From assembly GCA_031253625.1 (NCBI GenBank), contig JAIRVZ010000099.1:1-39896 (forward strand): 39,896 bases of DNA. The letters run 5' to 3'. Made by a program: the position numbers and the translations under genes. This DNA comes from Dysgonamonadaceae bacterium (lineage in GTDB: Bacteria > Bacteroidota > Bacteroidia > Bacteroidales > Azobacteroidaceae). Shown piece after piece: positions 1 through 7,679 of the stretch. The first letter of the stretch is position 1. The number at the start of each line of letters is the position of its first letter. The notes below the pieces were generated by a model that searched no databases, was not told where the DNA came from, and worked only from the letters and a program-made list of their open reading frames with translations.

Positions 1-1
1 G

Positions 2-2269
2 TTGGATAAAGTTCATATTAAAACAGATACAAGAGAATATAGTACAGCGGAATTGAGACCTTTTGTACGACAAAATCCTAACACTCGAATGTTTGGACTC
101 GTCAGAACACAACTTCGACTTTACAGCCTTTCCGGACAAGATACTACCCGGTGGGTAAATCGAGTAATAAACAGGCAGTTAAGAAGAATGGGAGAACCTC
201 CCGTAATTTTTGACTCCACCTTGGTTTATAACACTGATGTTCAATTTTCAAGATTATTTGTAAATAGAGGATATATCAATGTTGATGTTCAGTCGGAAGT
301 AGTTTCCAAAAGGAGGAAAAAAGTAGAGGTAACATACAATATCACAGCAAACGAGCCTTATCGCATTCGAGAATATGATACCAATATCGCTGATACGGTT
401 ATATACGACGAACTTTTTGGACATAACGGATCTCCTCGACGCATTCCAAACGAACCGGCATCTTTGAGAAATCCACTTGTACACACAGGTATGCTTTTCG
501 ATAGAAGCGTATTAGATAGTGAAAGAGATCGTATCACCCGTTTGCTGCGAAACAGAGGGTATTATGCGTTTGCTAAAGACTTTATTACTTATGATGCAGA
601 TAGTTCTTTAAATGTAGCAAATGCTATAGATTTAACATTGCGCCTCCGTCTTTATCCGGAATTACTTCTTAATGGTCTTTTTGCAGAAGTACCGCATCGA
701 AAATATTATGTTGATAAAGTGTTTATCTACACAGAATACGACCCCTTGCGGGTGGCTGCTGTAGGTGAAAACTATATGATGAGAAACAGCATAACAAGGG
801 GAAAATATACCATTTATTCACCTGGAAAAACGCCTTCCATCCGGCCGAGAACTTTAATTGCCCATAATTTTTTAACTCCCGGACGAGCTTATTCCCAGTC
901 AAGGGAGGAAACTACATATTCCGCTTTTGCAAGTCTTCCGGCATTAAACAACATACAACTTCGCATTGAAGAAGTCTACAGAAACGACTCTTCTTTTTTG
1001 AACTGTCATATTCTGACCATGCACACACGAAAACAATCTGTTTCTTTTTCTATCGAAGGGACAAATTCGGCAGGCGATTTTGGGGTAGCGTCAGCTATTG
1101 GATATACTCATCGTAATTTATTCAGAGGTTCGGAGTTGTTTAATATCAGACTTCGTGGAGCATACGAAACAATTTCTAATGATCTTTTTCAAAATTATCT
1201 TGATCTCGGAGTGGAAACTTCACTTCGTTTTCCTCAATTCTTGTTTCCTTTCCTGTCTAATTCTTTCAAAAGAAGAATGAGGGCATCTACAGAGTTTTCT
1301 TTTGGTTATAATTATCAAACCCGTCCGGAATACGACCGCATGTTATTATCCGGTGGATTGAGATACTTGTGGCAAAGCCGAACTATCGGAGAGGCCCGGC
1401 ATCAGATTAATTTGATCGACATAAACTACATAAAAGTGCCGCGTATTTCGGAAAAATTCATCGAACAATTGCCTGATGATGCTATTTTCCTCTTTGGATA
1501 TACAAATCAATTTATTGTAGGAACAGGATATATTTACTCTCATTCGACTTTTAATCCTTTTCAAAAACAAAGAAATGCACATTCTTTAAGAGCATCTGCC
1601 GAATTAGCCGGAAATACATTAATGGCAATTAGCAAACTATTCAATTTGCCAAAAGACACAGCCGGTGTATACGAACTTTTCGGACAGCCTTTTGCTCAAT
1701 ATGTTAAAGGAGACGTGGATTATTCCAGAACCATTTTCTTAGATCGTCATAATTCGATTGCATGGAGGGCAGGAGTGGGGGTTGCATATCCTTATGGAAA
1801 TGGAGCTAAAACTCAGATTCCGTTCGAAAAAAGATATTACTCGGGAGGAGCCAATAGTGTGAGAGGATGGGCAGTGAGAACGTTGGGTCCGGGAAGTTAC
1901 TTTGATCCTGCCTCTACCTTTTATAATCATGCCGGAGATATTAAACTCGATTTAAACCTCGAATATCGAACCAAATTCGTTTGGAAATCTGAACTTGCAG
2001 CATATATTGATGCCGGAAATATTTGGACTGTAAAAGATAATTCCGAATGGCAAGCCGGTGGCCAATTCCAGTTAAATTCTTTTTATAAAGAAATCGCCAT
2101 GAGTTATGGCTTGGGACTTCGCTTGGATTTCAATTTCTTCCTGATTCGTTTTGATACAGGGTTCAAAGCATACAATCCGGCAAAAGAAGGAATAGATCGT
2201 TGGGCTATACGACATTTTAACTTCAGAGAAAACTTCGCTTGGCATTTTGCCGTAGGATACCCTTTCTAA
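2..2269 (+). CDS. TamL-like Omp85 outer-membrane protein, 5' truncated
   Basis: This is an Omp85-superfamily (BamA/TamA-like) protein whose N-terminus lies outside the window. The first codon is a TTG inside the frame and is unlikely to be the real start. The N-terminal part holds POTRA-like segments with the lineage-typical stretches LRPFVRQNPN and GEPPVIFDS. About residues 330-755 form the 16-strand barrel, with the L6-loop motif SVRGW near residue 620 and an aromatic C-terminus (VGYPF). The early motifs fit TamL, the Bacteroidota lipoprotein version of TamA, which works with TamB in inserting outer-membrane proteins. No tamB follows, so a partner would have to be upstream or elsewhere. The Omp85 family is secure. 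TamL rather than BamA is an inference from the N-terminal motifs. Confidence 0.88.
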   Translation: MDKVHIKTDTREYSTAELRPFVRQNPNTRMFGLVRTQLRLYSLSGQDTTRWVNRVINRQLRRMGEPPVIFDSTLVYNTDVQFSRLFVNRGYINVDVQSEVVSKRRKKVEVTYNITANEPYRIREYDTNIADTVIYDELFGHNGSPRRIPNEPASLRNPLVHTGMLFDRSVLDSERDRITRLLRNRGYYAFAKDFITYDADSSLNVANAIDLTLRLRLYPELLLNGLFAEVPHRKYYVDKVFIYTEYDPLRVAAVGENYMMRNSITRGKYTIYSPGKTPSIRPRTLIAHNFLTPGRAYSQSREETTYSAFASLPALNNIQLRIEEVYRNDSSFLNCHILTMHTRKQSVSFSIEGTNSAGDFGVASAIGYTHRNLFRGSELFNIRLRGAYETISNDLFQNYLDLGVETSLRFPQFLFPFLSNSFKRRMRASTEFSFGYNYQTRPEYDRMLLSGGLRYLWQSRTIGEARHQINLIDINYIKVPRISEKFIEQLPDDAIFLFGYTNQFIVGTGYIYSHSTFNPFQKQRNAHSLRASAELAGNTLMAISKLFNLPKDTAGVYELFGQPFAQYVKGDVDYSRTIFLDRHNSIAWRAGVGVAYPYGNGAKTQIPFEKRYYSGGANSVRGWAVRTLGPGSYFDPASTFYNHAGDIKLDLNLEYRTKFVWKSELAAYIDAGNIWTVKDNSEWQAGGQFQLNSFYKEIAMSYGLGLRLDFNFFLIRFDTGFKAYNPAKEGIDRWAIRHFNFRENFAWHFAVGYPF

Positions 2270-2330
2270 TCTCTCACACGCAGAAGATTAAAAAAAATAT
2301 AAATTATGTCAATATGTTTGGCATTTTATT

Positions 2331-2338
2331 TATTTTTG
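2331..2338 (+). promoter_or_regulatory. Candidate -7 box for the lipoprotein/DUF5723 operon
   Basis: TATTTTTG matches the Bacteroidota TAnnTTTG -7 element and lies 40 bp before the start at 2378. No good -33 TTTG is seen at the usual 19-21 bp spacing, so this is tentative. Confidence 0.35.
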
Positions 2339-2377
2339 CATAAAATTATATATTGTTAAACATTTATTTTATGAGTC

Positions 2378-2941
2378 ATGAAAACATCTAAATTTTTTGG
2401 TTTATTCTCGTTATTATTCGGCTTGCTCCTGTTCTCTGCTTGTGACGAACTCAGTGGAACTCTTAACATTACAGATATTAAAATTGAAATCCCAAAAATC
2501 ACTATTCCGGAATTGCCTACACCTTCTGCACTTAGAAGTGCAGGAGATTACACCCGCTTTGAATCTGAAAGTGTTACTGTTCAAATTACCGATGGTATGT
2601 TTGCGGAACTTCAACAATACTTGGGTTCGCTTAATGGTGTAACTGTTCAATCGGTAAAACTTAGAGCTGAAACTACTAATAATGCTACGGGTAATGTGAG
2701 AGGATTGAAAATTACATCTAATGCACTTGGCGAGTCATTTGAGATTGCATCCTACGACATAGGAAAAGAGTATTCCGACCCTAAACTTTTGGCATACGTT
2801 CAAAAAGCTTTCAATAAGTTGATTACTAAGGTTCCCGTTGATTTTGCTATTTCAGGAGAAACCAATGTCGATCCCGGAACTGAGATGATTTATACTATTA
2901 TAATTAATTCCGCTTTTGAAGTAAGCGCGAAAATCAAATAA
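2378..2941 (+). CDS. Uncharacterised lipoprotein, first gene of a three-gene set
   Basis: A 187-residue protein with a clear lipoprotein signal: MKTSKFFGLFSLLFGLLLFSAC, lipobox FSAC with the acceptor cysteine at residue 22. The mature part is polar, beta-rich and repetitive in feel (IKIEIPKITIPELPTP), with no catalytic motif I recognise. The end is 20 bp from the next lipoprotein gene, and a DUF5723 gene follows 21 bp after that, so the three are probably co-transcribed and act in the envelope. Function unknown. Confidence 0.75.
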   Translation: MKTSKFFGLFSLLFGLLLFSACDELSGTLNITDIKIEIPKITIPELPTPSALRSAGDYTRFESESVTVQITDGMFAELQQYLGSLNGVTVQSVKLRAETTNNATGNVRGLKITSNALGESFEIASYDIGKEYSDPKLLAYVQKAFNKLITKVPVDFAISGETNVDPGTEMIYTIIINSAFEVSAKIK

Positions 2942-2961
2942 TCCTTTTATATAATATTGAT

Positions 2962-3582
2962 ATGAATAAGGCGAGAATTTTGTTGTTACTAATGCTCGGA
3001 TTCATAACCATTGGTTTGCATTCTTGCATAGACAAAGATTATGACGATCTTAACAACGATATTTATTTTAGTCAGGATGGATTTGCTTTTCCTGCCGGCA
3101 GTATTGATACAATCTATTTTGTAAGAGATCTACATCCGGAAAACACTCCTGTTGAGATAGGTGGCGAATTGGAATATACTTTAGGAAAACTTTTTGAGGG
3201 AGGAACAATCGATAAGTTTTTTTCAGAAAGAAGTCCGAGTGATTTCAGATTCTCATTCGAAATGGATTTAGACATTAAGGCTCCATCAAACATCGAATTG
3301 GATATAATCCCAAAAGTGCTTACAAAGAACTCCCAAGGCGAGTTGATAGAAACCGACATAAATTTATTAGACGGTGCTGATGCAATAACGATACGACAAG
3401 GAAAAGGAAACAAAGTGAATTTACTTATAAAAGGGTCTGATGTCGATGCAATGCAAAAAGCATCCGGCCTGCGTTTCTATTTCAAGTTTAAACTTTATGT
3501 AGAAAAATTTGATGAAAAAGATATGTTTTACATCAGAGATATTGTAATCAGTAAATCCGGTGGAATTTTCATCGATCTTTAA
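2962..3582 (+). CDS. Uncharacterised lipoprotein
   Basis: A 206-residue protein with signal peptide MNKARILLLLMLGFITIGLHSC (lipobox LHSC, cysteine 22). An acidic linker follows (IDKDYDDLNNDIYF) and then a beta-rich domain without recognisable active-site residues. It sits between another lipoprotein and a DUF5723 protein with about 20-bp gaps, which suggests a shared transcript and possibly a shared surface complex. I do not recognise a named family. Confidence 0.75.
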   Translation: MNKARILLLLMLGFITIGLHSCIDKDYDDLNNDIYFSQDGFAFPAGSIDTIYFVRDLHPENTPVEIGGELEYTLGKLFEGGTIDKFFSERSPSDFRFSFEMDLDIKAPSNIELDIIPKVLTKNSQGELIETDINLLDGADAITIRQGKGNKVNLLIKGSDVDAMQKASGLRFYFKFKLYVEKFDEKDMFYIRDIVISKSGGIFIDL

Positions 3583-3603
3583 TCGTTTTCCATAATTATA
3601 AAA

Positions 3604-5061
3604 ATGATAACAACAATGAAAATAGCAAAATATATAAAGTTGCAATTATTGGTTATACTTGCAATAATTTCGTTATCTGCAATGTCGGCTATGGCGCAGT
3701 CTGTGCAGTCCGCATACTTTATGGAAACGGTTCCCGGTCGCTTGAATATGAATCCGGCTTTGCGTCCCAGTCAAGGATATGTAGGTTTTCCGGGTTTGGG
3801 TAATGTATATGTAAGTATGGCAACCAATACGCTCAATATCAATCATTTGTATTTTACTGGTAGAGGCCCCATACCTGTACTATTTATGAATGAAAATGTT
3901 GGCGTAGACGAATTCTTAAATAAAATGGCAGATAACAACTATCTATCAGGTGATTTTGGGGAAACTTTGCTTTCTGCCGGTTGGTATTCAGGAAAGGGAT
4001 TTTGGTTTTTTGATATTGGAACCAAAGGTCATTTTGAAACAAATATACCTAAATCGATGTTTGAATTTGCAAAAGGAGGTTTTTCAGATACGGAAGATCG
4101 CAGTTATAATCTGAAAAATACTAACGCTTTGGCAAGTGGTTATTTAGAAATCGGGTTGGGACATTCCCATTCTTTTTTAGATGATAATTTGTTGATTGGT
4201 TTGAAAGCTAAATTCTTATTAGGAGTTGCAGATGCAAACTTTAATATTGATGATTTGTCAATTACAGGTGGCCCGACAGCATGGAAAGCATCGTCCAAAG
4301 CTACTCTTAGAGGTGCCGGAGCAGTTAATGTAAAATATAAGCCTGATGGTAAATTCGACACAATAGAATTAGATGAAGATAATCTGTTTGGGTTTTCAGG
4401 TTACGGATTGGGTTTTGATATTGGAGGTGCATATCATTTTAAAGGCATGTCAGATATGGTTTCGACTCCGGCAATTTCCGACATTCTAAGTAAGTTGACG
4501 ATTTCAATGTCTTTTACCGACATCGGTTTTATATCATGGAGTAAAAAACACGCATTGGAATTAACTTCTCCTGCAACAGATGTTACATTAACATCATCGA
4601 TGGATGTGACAGGTATGAATTTTGAAGAGATGTTTAATCAACGTAAAGATGAATTGTTTGAGGCAATAGATCTTCAGTCGACAGATGATGTTCCTTCCTA
4701 TTCAACTTCTTTGCGAACAACGATGAACTGGGGACTTGAATATGAACTCATGCCGGAAAAAATTTCATTGGGTTTACTTTCTTCAACCTATTTCAATCAT
4801 CATCACACGATGAGTGAGTTGACACTTTCAGGGAATTTCAGACCTGCAAAATGGTTGGCTACAACCTTGAGTTATTCATTTGTAAACAGTAATTTCAGAA
4901 GATTCGGACTTGCTCTTCATATAGCTCCAAGCAGAGGCTTGAATTTCTTTGTTGCCAGCGACTATCTAATTCCTTACATAAGTGATCAAGTGCTTCTAAC
5001 TACAAGTAGAGGAATTAATGCTCAAGTCGGATTGACAATTCCGATAGGAGAAAGAAGATAA
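3604..5061 (+). CDS. DUF5723 family outer-membrane-type protein
   Basis: A 485-residue protein with a cleavable signal peptide ending around AMSAMAQS. The mature start (YFMETVPGRLNMNPALRPSQGYVGFPGLGNVYV) is the signature of DUF5723, a Bacteroidota family of predicted outer-membrane beta-barrels. The rest is rich in alternating Gly/aromatic beta-strand patterns, and the end region (GINAQVGLTIPIGERR) is barrel-like. Two starts are possible, 3604 or the in-frame ATG at 3616. The second gives a more standard signal peptide (MKIAKYIKLQ). It is the third gene of the lipoprotein set. Molecular role unknown. Confidence 0.82.
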   Translation: MITTMKIAKYIKLQLLVILAIISLSAMSAMAQSVQSAYFMETVPGRLNMNPALRPSQGYVGFPGLGNVYVSMATNTLNINHLYFTGRGPIPVLFMNENVGVDEFLNKMADNNYLSGDFGETLLSAGWYSGKGFWFFDIGTKGHFETNIPKSMFEFAKGGFSDTEDRSYNLKNTNALASGYLEIGLGHSHSFLDDNLLIGLKAKFLLGVADANFNIDDLSITGGPTAWKASSKATLRGAGAVNVKYKPDGKFDTIELDEDNLFGFSGYGLGFDIGGAYHFKGMSDMVSTPAISDILSKLTISMSFTDIGFISWSKKHALELTSPATDVTLTSSMDVTGMNFEEMFNQRKDELFEAIDLQSTDDVPSYSTSLRTTMNWGLEYELMPEKISLGLLSSTYFNHHHTMSELTLSGNFRPAKWLATTLSYSFVNSNFRRFGLALHIAPSRGLNFFVASDYLIPYISDQVLLTTSRGINAQVGLTIPIGERR

Positions 5062-5080
5062 TAAAAAATTGTCTGATTAC

Positions 5081-5110
5081 TTGTAAATACATTAAATTTC
5101 CTTACCTTTG
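5081..5110 (+). promoter_or_regulatory. Promoter of tRNA-Arg
   Basis: A -33 TTG at 5081-5083 and a perfect -7 TACCTTTG at 5103-5110 are separated by 19 bp, the standard Bacteroidota spacing. The tRNA begins 18 bp after the -7 box. Confidence 0.75.
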
Positions 5111-5128
5111 CGCTCGCAAAATAAGGAT

Positions 5129-5202
5129 GGTCCGGTAGCTCAGCTGGATAGAGCAACAGCCTTCTAAGCTGTGGGTCGTGGGTTCGAATCCCGCCCGGAT
5201 CA
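5129..5202 (+). tRNA. tRNA-Arg (anticodon TCT)
   Basis: The 74-nt cloverleaf folds cleanly. The acceptor stem GGTCCGG pairs with CCGGATC (one G-U). The D arm is GCTC/GAGC, and the anticodon stem ACAGC/GCTGT carries loop CTTCTAA with anticodon TCT. The T arm is GTGGG/CCCGC with loop TTCGAAT, and the discriminator is A. CCA is not encoded. The last 14 nt (5191-5204, which include two bases past the gene) recur at 7037-7050; see the att-like repeat. Confidence 0.95.
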
Positions 5203-5204
5203 CT
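5191..5204 (+). repeat. att-like direct repeat, copy 1 (tRNA 3' end)
   Basis: CCGCCCGGATCACT, the 3' end of tRNA-Arg plus two bases, is repeated exactly at 7037-7050. Duplication of a tRNA 3' end around a segment is the usual scar of tRNA-targeted integration. The left copy completes the functional tRNA. Confidence 0.65.
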
Positions 5205-5238
5205 GAAAGCCTAAGACAAAAGGCGACAAAAATAAGAC

Positions 5239-5273
5239 AAACCCTACAGATTCAACGATTTGTGGGGTTTTTT
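5239..5273 (+). terminator. Rho-independent terminator after tRNA-Arg
   Basis: A 13-bp stem (5239-5251 with 5258-5270) with a 6-nt loop ends in a run of six T (5268-5273). It terminates the tRNA transcript in the present arrangement. A second, unrelated terminator sits right after the other tRNA-end copy at 7054. Confidence 0.8.
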
Positions 5274-5411
5274 CGTTATTTGTGTGTCGGAGGAGAAAGC
5301 ATGTGGTATCACGAAAAAAGAAATCGAAATTTGCTGTAAAAAAATAGAAAATAAATCGGCGACATAGAGGTAATTCCTATGTGGAAATACTTTTTCTGAA
5401 TATTGACTATG

Positions 5412-5453
5412 AAATTACGAAAACTTTGCAGAAATAAAAACTTTTCGTAATTT
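5412..5453. repeat. Palindrome 1 around the ATPase promoter
   Basis: A perfect 12-bp inverted repeat, AAATTACGAAAA (5412-5423) and TTTTCGTAATTT (5442-5453), with an 18-bp spacer. The -33 element lies in the spacer, and the right arm contains most of the -7 element, so binding here would control initiation directly. Confidence 0.7.
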
Positions 5454-5455
5454 TG
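5425..5455 (+). promoter_or_regulatory. Promoter of the AAA/DUF4143 ATPase gene
   Basis: TTTG at 5425-5428 and TAATTTTG at 5448-5455 have exactly 19 bp between them, a textbook Bacteroidota promoter. Transcription would start near 5461, inside palindrome 2. Confidence 0.75.
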
Positions 5456-5456
5456 C

Positions 5457-5496
5457 ATTTCCGAAAAGCAATCAAAAACTAAAAATTTTCGGAAAT
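5457..5496. repeat. Palindrome 2 in the ATPase leader
   Basis: A perfect 11-bp inverted repeat, ATTTCCGAAAA (5457-5467) and TTTTCGGAAAT (5486-5496), again with an 18-bp spacer. Its arms resemble those of palindrome 1 (core CGAAAA). It ends 7 bp before the ATG, so as RNA it could form a hairpin covering the ribosome-loading region. Confidence 0.7.
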
Positions 5497-5503
5497 TCAA
5501 GAC

Positions 5504-6706
5504 ATGATAAAAAGAGAAACCTATTTATCGCAACTGCGTGAACTGAAAGATGTTCAGATAATTAAAGTAGTGGCAGGCGTTCGTCGCTGTGGGAAATCCA
5601 CACTTTTTGAACAGTTTAAAAACGAATTGCTATCAGAAGGTGTACCGGTTTCCAATATTCAGCATTATAACCTCGAAGAACCGGAAAATACAAGCTTTGA
5701 ACATTGGCGCGATTTTTATTTTCATATAAAAAACTCTCTTTCGGACAAGGGAATGAATTATGTTTTCCTCGACGAAATTCAAATGCTCGACGATTTTGAA
5801 CGCTTACTTGACGGACTGCATATTTTGAAAAATGTGGATTTATATGTAACCGGCAGCAATGCTTACTTACTTTCAAGCGAGTTGGCAACTATTCTTACCG
5901 GACGGGCAATTACAATAGAAATGTACCCCTTTTCTTTTGCAGAATATGTTGAATATCAAAAAATTGAGAAGCCAAGCGATAATGATTTGGTCAATTATTT
6001 GCAAACAGGAGGTTTTCCGCAAGGATTGGAGTTGCTTAATATCAGCCATTCTGCTTATGAAAACTATCTTAAAGGACTCTATTCAACTATATTAGAAAAG
6101 GATATAAAACCAAGAAATGCTATTTACAACGAAGTAGCATTTGAAAATCTTCTGCGTTTTTTGTCCGATTCCATAGGAAGTCCTGTCTCGGCAAACAGCA
6201 TTGCCGATTATTTTATTCACACTAAAGACAATATTGAAGACAAAACAGTAAGTCGCTATATTTCGATACTTAACAAGAGTTTTCTTTTTTATCATGCCAA
6301 CCGTTTTGACCTGAAAGGTAAGAAAATGCTGAAAACGCAAGGTAAGGAATATATTGTTGATACTGGTTTTCGCAATGTTCTTTTGGGACGGGAAAATCTT
6401 TCAGATTTGGGATATATTCTCGAAAATGTGGTTTATTTTGAACTTTTGCGGCGCAGAAACAGCGTTTGGATTGGTAAAAATGCTACCCACGAAATTGATT
6501 TTGTAGCGAAAGACACAAACGGTTACACGCATTATTATCAAGTTTGCCTCACAATGCGCGAAGAAAGCACTCGTGAGCGAGAACTTTCAGCGTTTATGAA
6601 CTTGAAAAACCACCACCCGAAAACCGTTATTTGCCTCGACCCCGAAGAACCAACCTACAATGGGATTATACAGCGTAACGCAACAAAATGGCTGTTGAAT
6701 TTGTAG
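5504..6706 (+). CDS. AAA-family ATPase with DUF4143 domain
   Basis: A 400-residue protein of the common AAA_14 + DUF4143 architecture. Walker A is GVRRCGKS (residues 25-32, Lys31). Walker B is YVFLDEIQ with D90/E91. A sensor-like stretch TGSNAYLL follows near residue 120. The C-terminal DUF4143 half contains a nuclease-like pattern (ATHEIDFVA ... YYQVCLT), as often seen in this family. Biological role is not established; members are scattered, single-gene and often in mobile DNA. Here it is the only protein gene between two copies of the tRNA-Arg 3' end, with its own paired palindromes and promoter. Length is normal and the frame intact. Confidence 0.9.
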   Translation: MIKRETYLSQLRELKDVQIIKVVAGVRRCGKSTLFEQFKNELLSEGVPVSNIQHYNLEEPENTSFEHWRDFYFHIKNSLSDKGMNYVFLDEIQMLDDFERLLDGLHILKNVDLYVTGSNAYLLSSELATILTGRAITIEMYPFSFAEYVEYQKIEKPSDNDLVNYLQTGGFPQGLELLNISHSAYENYLKGLYSTILEKDIKPRNAIYNEVAFENLLRFLSDSIGSPVSANSIADYFIHTKDNIEDKTVSRYISILNKSFLFYHANRFDLKGKKMLKTQGKEYIVDTGFRNVLLGRENLSDLGYILENVVYFELLRRRNSVWIGKNATHEIDFVAKDTNGYTHYYQVCLTMREESTRERELSAFMNLKNHHPKTVICLDPEEPTYNGIIQRNATKWLLNL

Positions 6707-6794
6707 CGAAATGTAGAAAATAAAAATGTAAAGTCATACCAAGATTGAATCAAATAATCTGTAAAGTTTTTTCAGGACGAGACAATTTTGAGTA

Positions 6795-6835
6795 CAAGGT
6801 GCAAGCATATATCTATATATATAGCTTGCACCTTG
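6795..6835. repeat. 12-bp inverted repeat with AT loop
   Basis: CAAGGTGCAAGC (6795-6806) and GCTTGCACCTTG (6824-6835) flank a 17-nt alternating AT loop. It lies about 90 bp after the ATPase stop. No T-tract follows, so it is not a canonical terminator. It may slow 3' decay of the ATPase mRNA or be a recombination or replication remnant. Confidence 0.55.
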
Positions 6836-6866
6836 CACCAACATAAGTAATTATTTTTCAATAGAT

Positions 6867-6896
6867 TTTGTAATTCAAAAAAAGATTGTAACTTTG
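6867..6896 (+). promoter_or_regulatory. Orphan promoter inside the putative insertion
   Basis: TTTG at 6867-6870 and TAACTTTG at 6889-6896 with an 18-bp spacer. No reading frame follows. The next terminator on this strand is at 7054-7081, so a transcript of roughly 175 nt is possible. Confidence 0.45.
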
Positions 6897-7036
6897 AACC
6901 TAAATTACATGCAGACAAACGGCGGCCAACAGCAGCCAAAATAGGCAAAAATGTTTTTCGCTAAATCGTAACCTGTAACGTGATTGCTCTTTATAAGATG
7001 TTGAATAGTAGAAAGTCATAAGGGAAGGTTCACAAA

Positions 7037-7050
7037 CCGCCCGGATCACT
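7037..7050 (+). repeat. att-like direct repeat, copy 2 (displaced tRNA 3' end)
   Basis: An exact 14-bp copy of CCGCCCGGATCACT. The preceding bases GGTTC (7028-7032) match the T-loop position of the tRNA with mismatches between, so this looks like a decayed 3' fragment of tRNA-Arg. It is followed at once by a perfect terminator, as expected for the original tRNA downstream region. Confidence 0.65.
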
Positions 7051-7053
7051 TTT

Positions 7054-7081
7054 AGAGTGGCTAACAAGCCACTCTTTTTTT
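7054..7081 (+). terminator. Terminator, probably the original one of tRNA-Arg
   Basis: A perfect 9-bp stem AGAGTGGCT/AGCCACTCT with loop AACA and a following T run. It lies directly behind the displaced tRNA 3' fragment. Confidence 0.8.
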
Positions 7082-7125
7082 GTTTTTAGAGGGTTAAACA
7101 TGATTTTATTACTTACCTGAATATT

Positions 7126-7674
7126 ATGGTACAAAGATTTTGGAAATTTATATATTGTCGCCTGTTAGGCTGGAAAAGCGATTTGCAGGTCGAGATTCCC
7201 GACAAATGTGTAGTTTGTGTGGCACCTCACACCAGTAACTGGGATTTTATTATCGGTAAGATTTTTTATTCGTCGTTGAAAGGAAAAATTCATTTTTTGA
7301 TGAAAAAAGAATGGTTTTTCTTTCCGTTGGGTTATATCTTCAAAGCAATGGGCGGTGTTCCGGTTGACCGGAAAAACAAAAAAACTTCCCTTACAGAGCA
7401 AATGATCGAGCGATTCAATCGGAGTAAAGAATACAGGTTGGCCATTTCTCCCGAAGGTACGCGCAAGAAAAATACCCAATGGAAAACAGGGTTTTATTAT
7501 ATTGCTTTGGGCGCAAAAGTGCCTATTTCGTTGGCTCATATCGATTATGAGAAAAAAGAAATAGGTCTTTCTCTTAACTTTCTTCCGACCGGAAATGTGG
7601 AAGACGACATGGAAAAAATTAAAAATTTTTATGTCGGATTCAAAGGAAAATATCCCGAAAATTTTAGTCTTTAA
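7126..7674 (+). CDS. 1-acyl-sn-glycerol-3-phosphate acyltransferase family (PlsC-like)
   Basis: A 182-residue cytoplasmic-side membrane enzyme of the PlsC/LPLAT family, expected to transfer an acyl chain to lysophosphatidic acid or a related acceptor in phospholipid synthesis. The catalytic HX4D motif is HTSNWD (H35, D40). The second block is PEGTR (residues 109-113). A G-V-P-V-D-R block near residue 77 completes the family pattern. It is short but whole for the compact bacterial group. The stop is 5 bp before the nitrilase-family gene, so the two are likely co-transcribed. Exact acceptor unknown. Confidence 0.85.
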   Translation: MVQRFWKFIYCRLLGWKSDLQVEIPDKCVVCVAPHTSNWDFIIGKIFYSSLKGKIHFLMKKEWFFFPLGYIFKAMGGVPVDRKNKKTSLTEQMIERFNRSKEYRLAISPEGTRKKNTQWKTGFYYIALGAKVPISLAHIDYEKKEIGLSLNFLPTGNVEDDMEKIKNFYVGFKGKYPENFSL

Positions 7675-7679
7675 AAACA

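Larger units (their letters stand above)
5203..5503. other. Intergenic stretch between tRNA-Arg and the ATPase gene
   Basis: About 300 bp without a credible gene. It contains a strong terminator (5239-5273), a short hairpin ACATAG/CTATGT near 5365-5385, and the double palindrome with promoter in front of the ATPase (5412-5496). A 63-codon minus-strand frame here is Phe/Tyr-rich and unsupported. Confidence 0.6.
6707..7053. other. Gene-free right part of the putative insertion
   Basis: There is no convincing coding frame. It holds a 12-bp inverted repeat (6795-6835), an isolated strong-looking promoter (6866-6896) with no ORF behind it, and the degraded tRNA 3' end at 7037. The remaining sequence (6900-7030) shows nothing recognisable. 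Confidence 0.55.

Noticed and set aside
5309..5500. 63-codon minus-strand frame in front of the ATPase gene
   Set aside because: Phe- and Tyr-rich composition from AT-rich DNA, covers the promoter and palindromes, no start signal or family features.
6795..6835. Ordinary rho-independent terminator of the ATPase gene
   Set aside because: The stem is perfect but no T tract follows on either strand.
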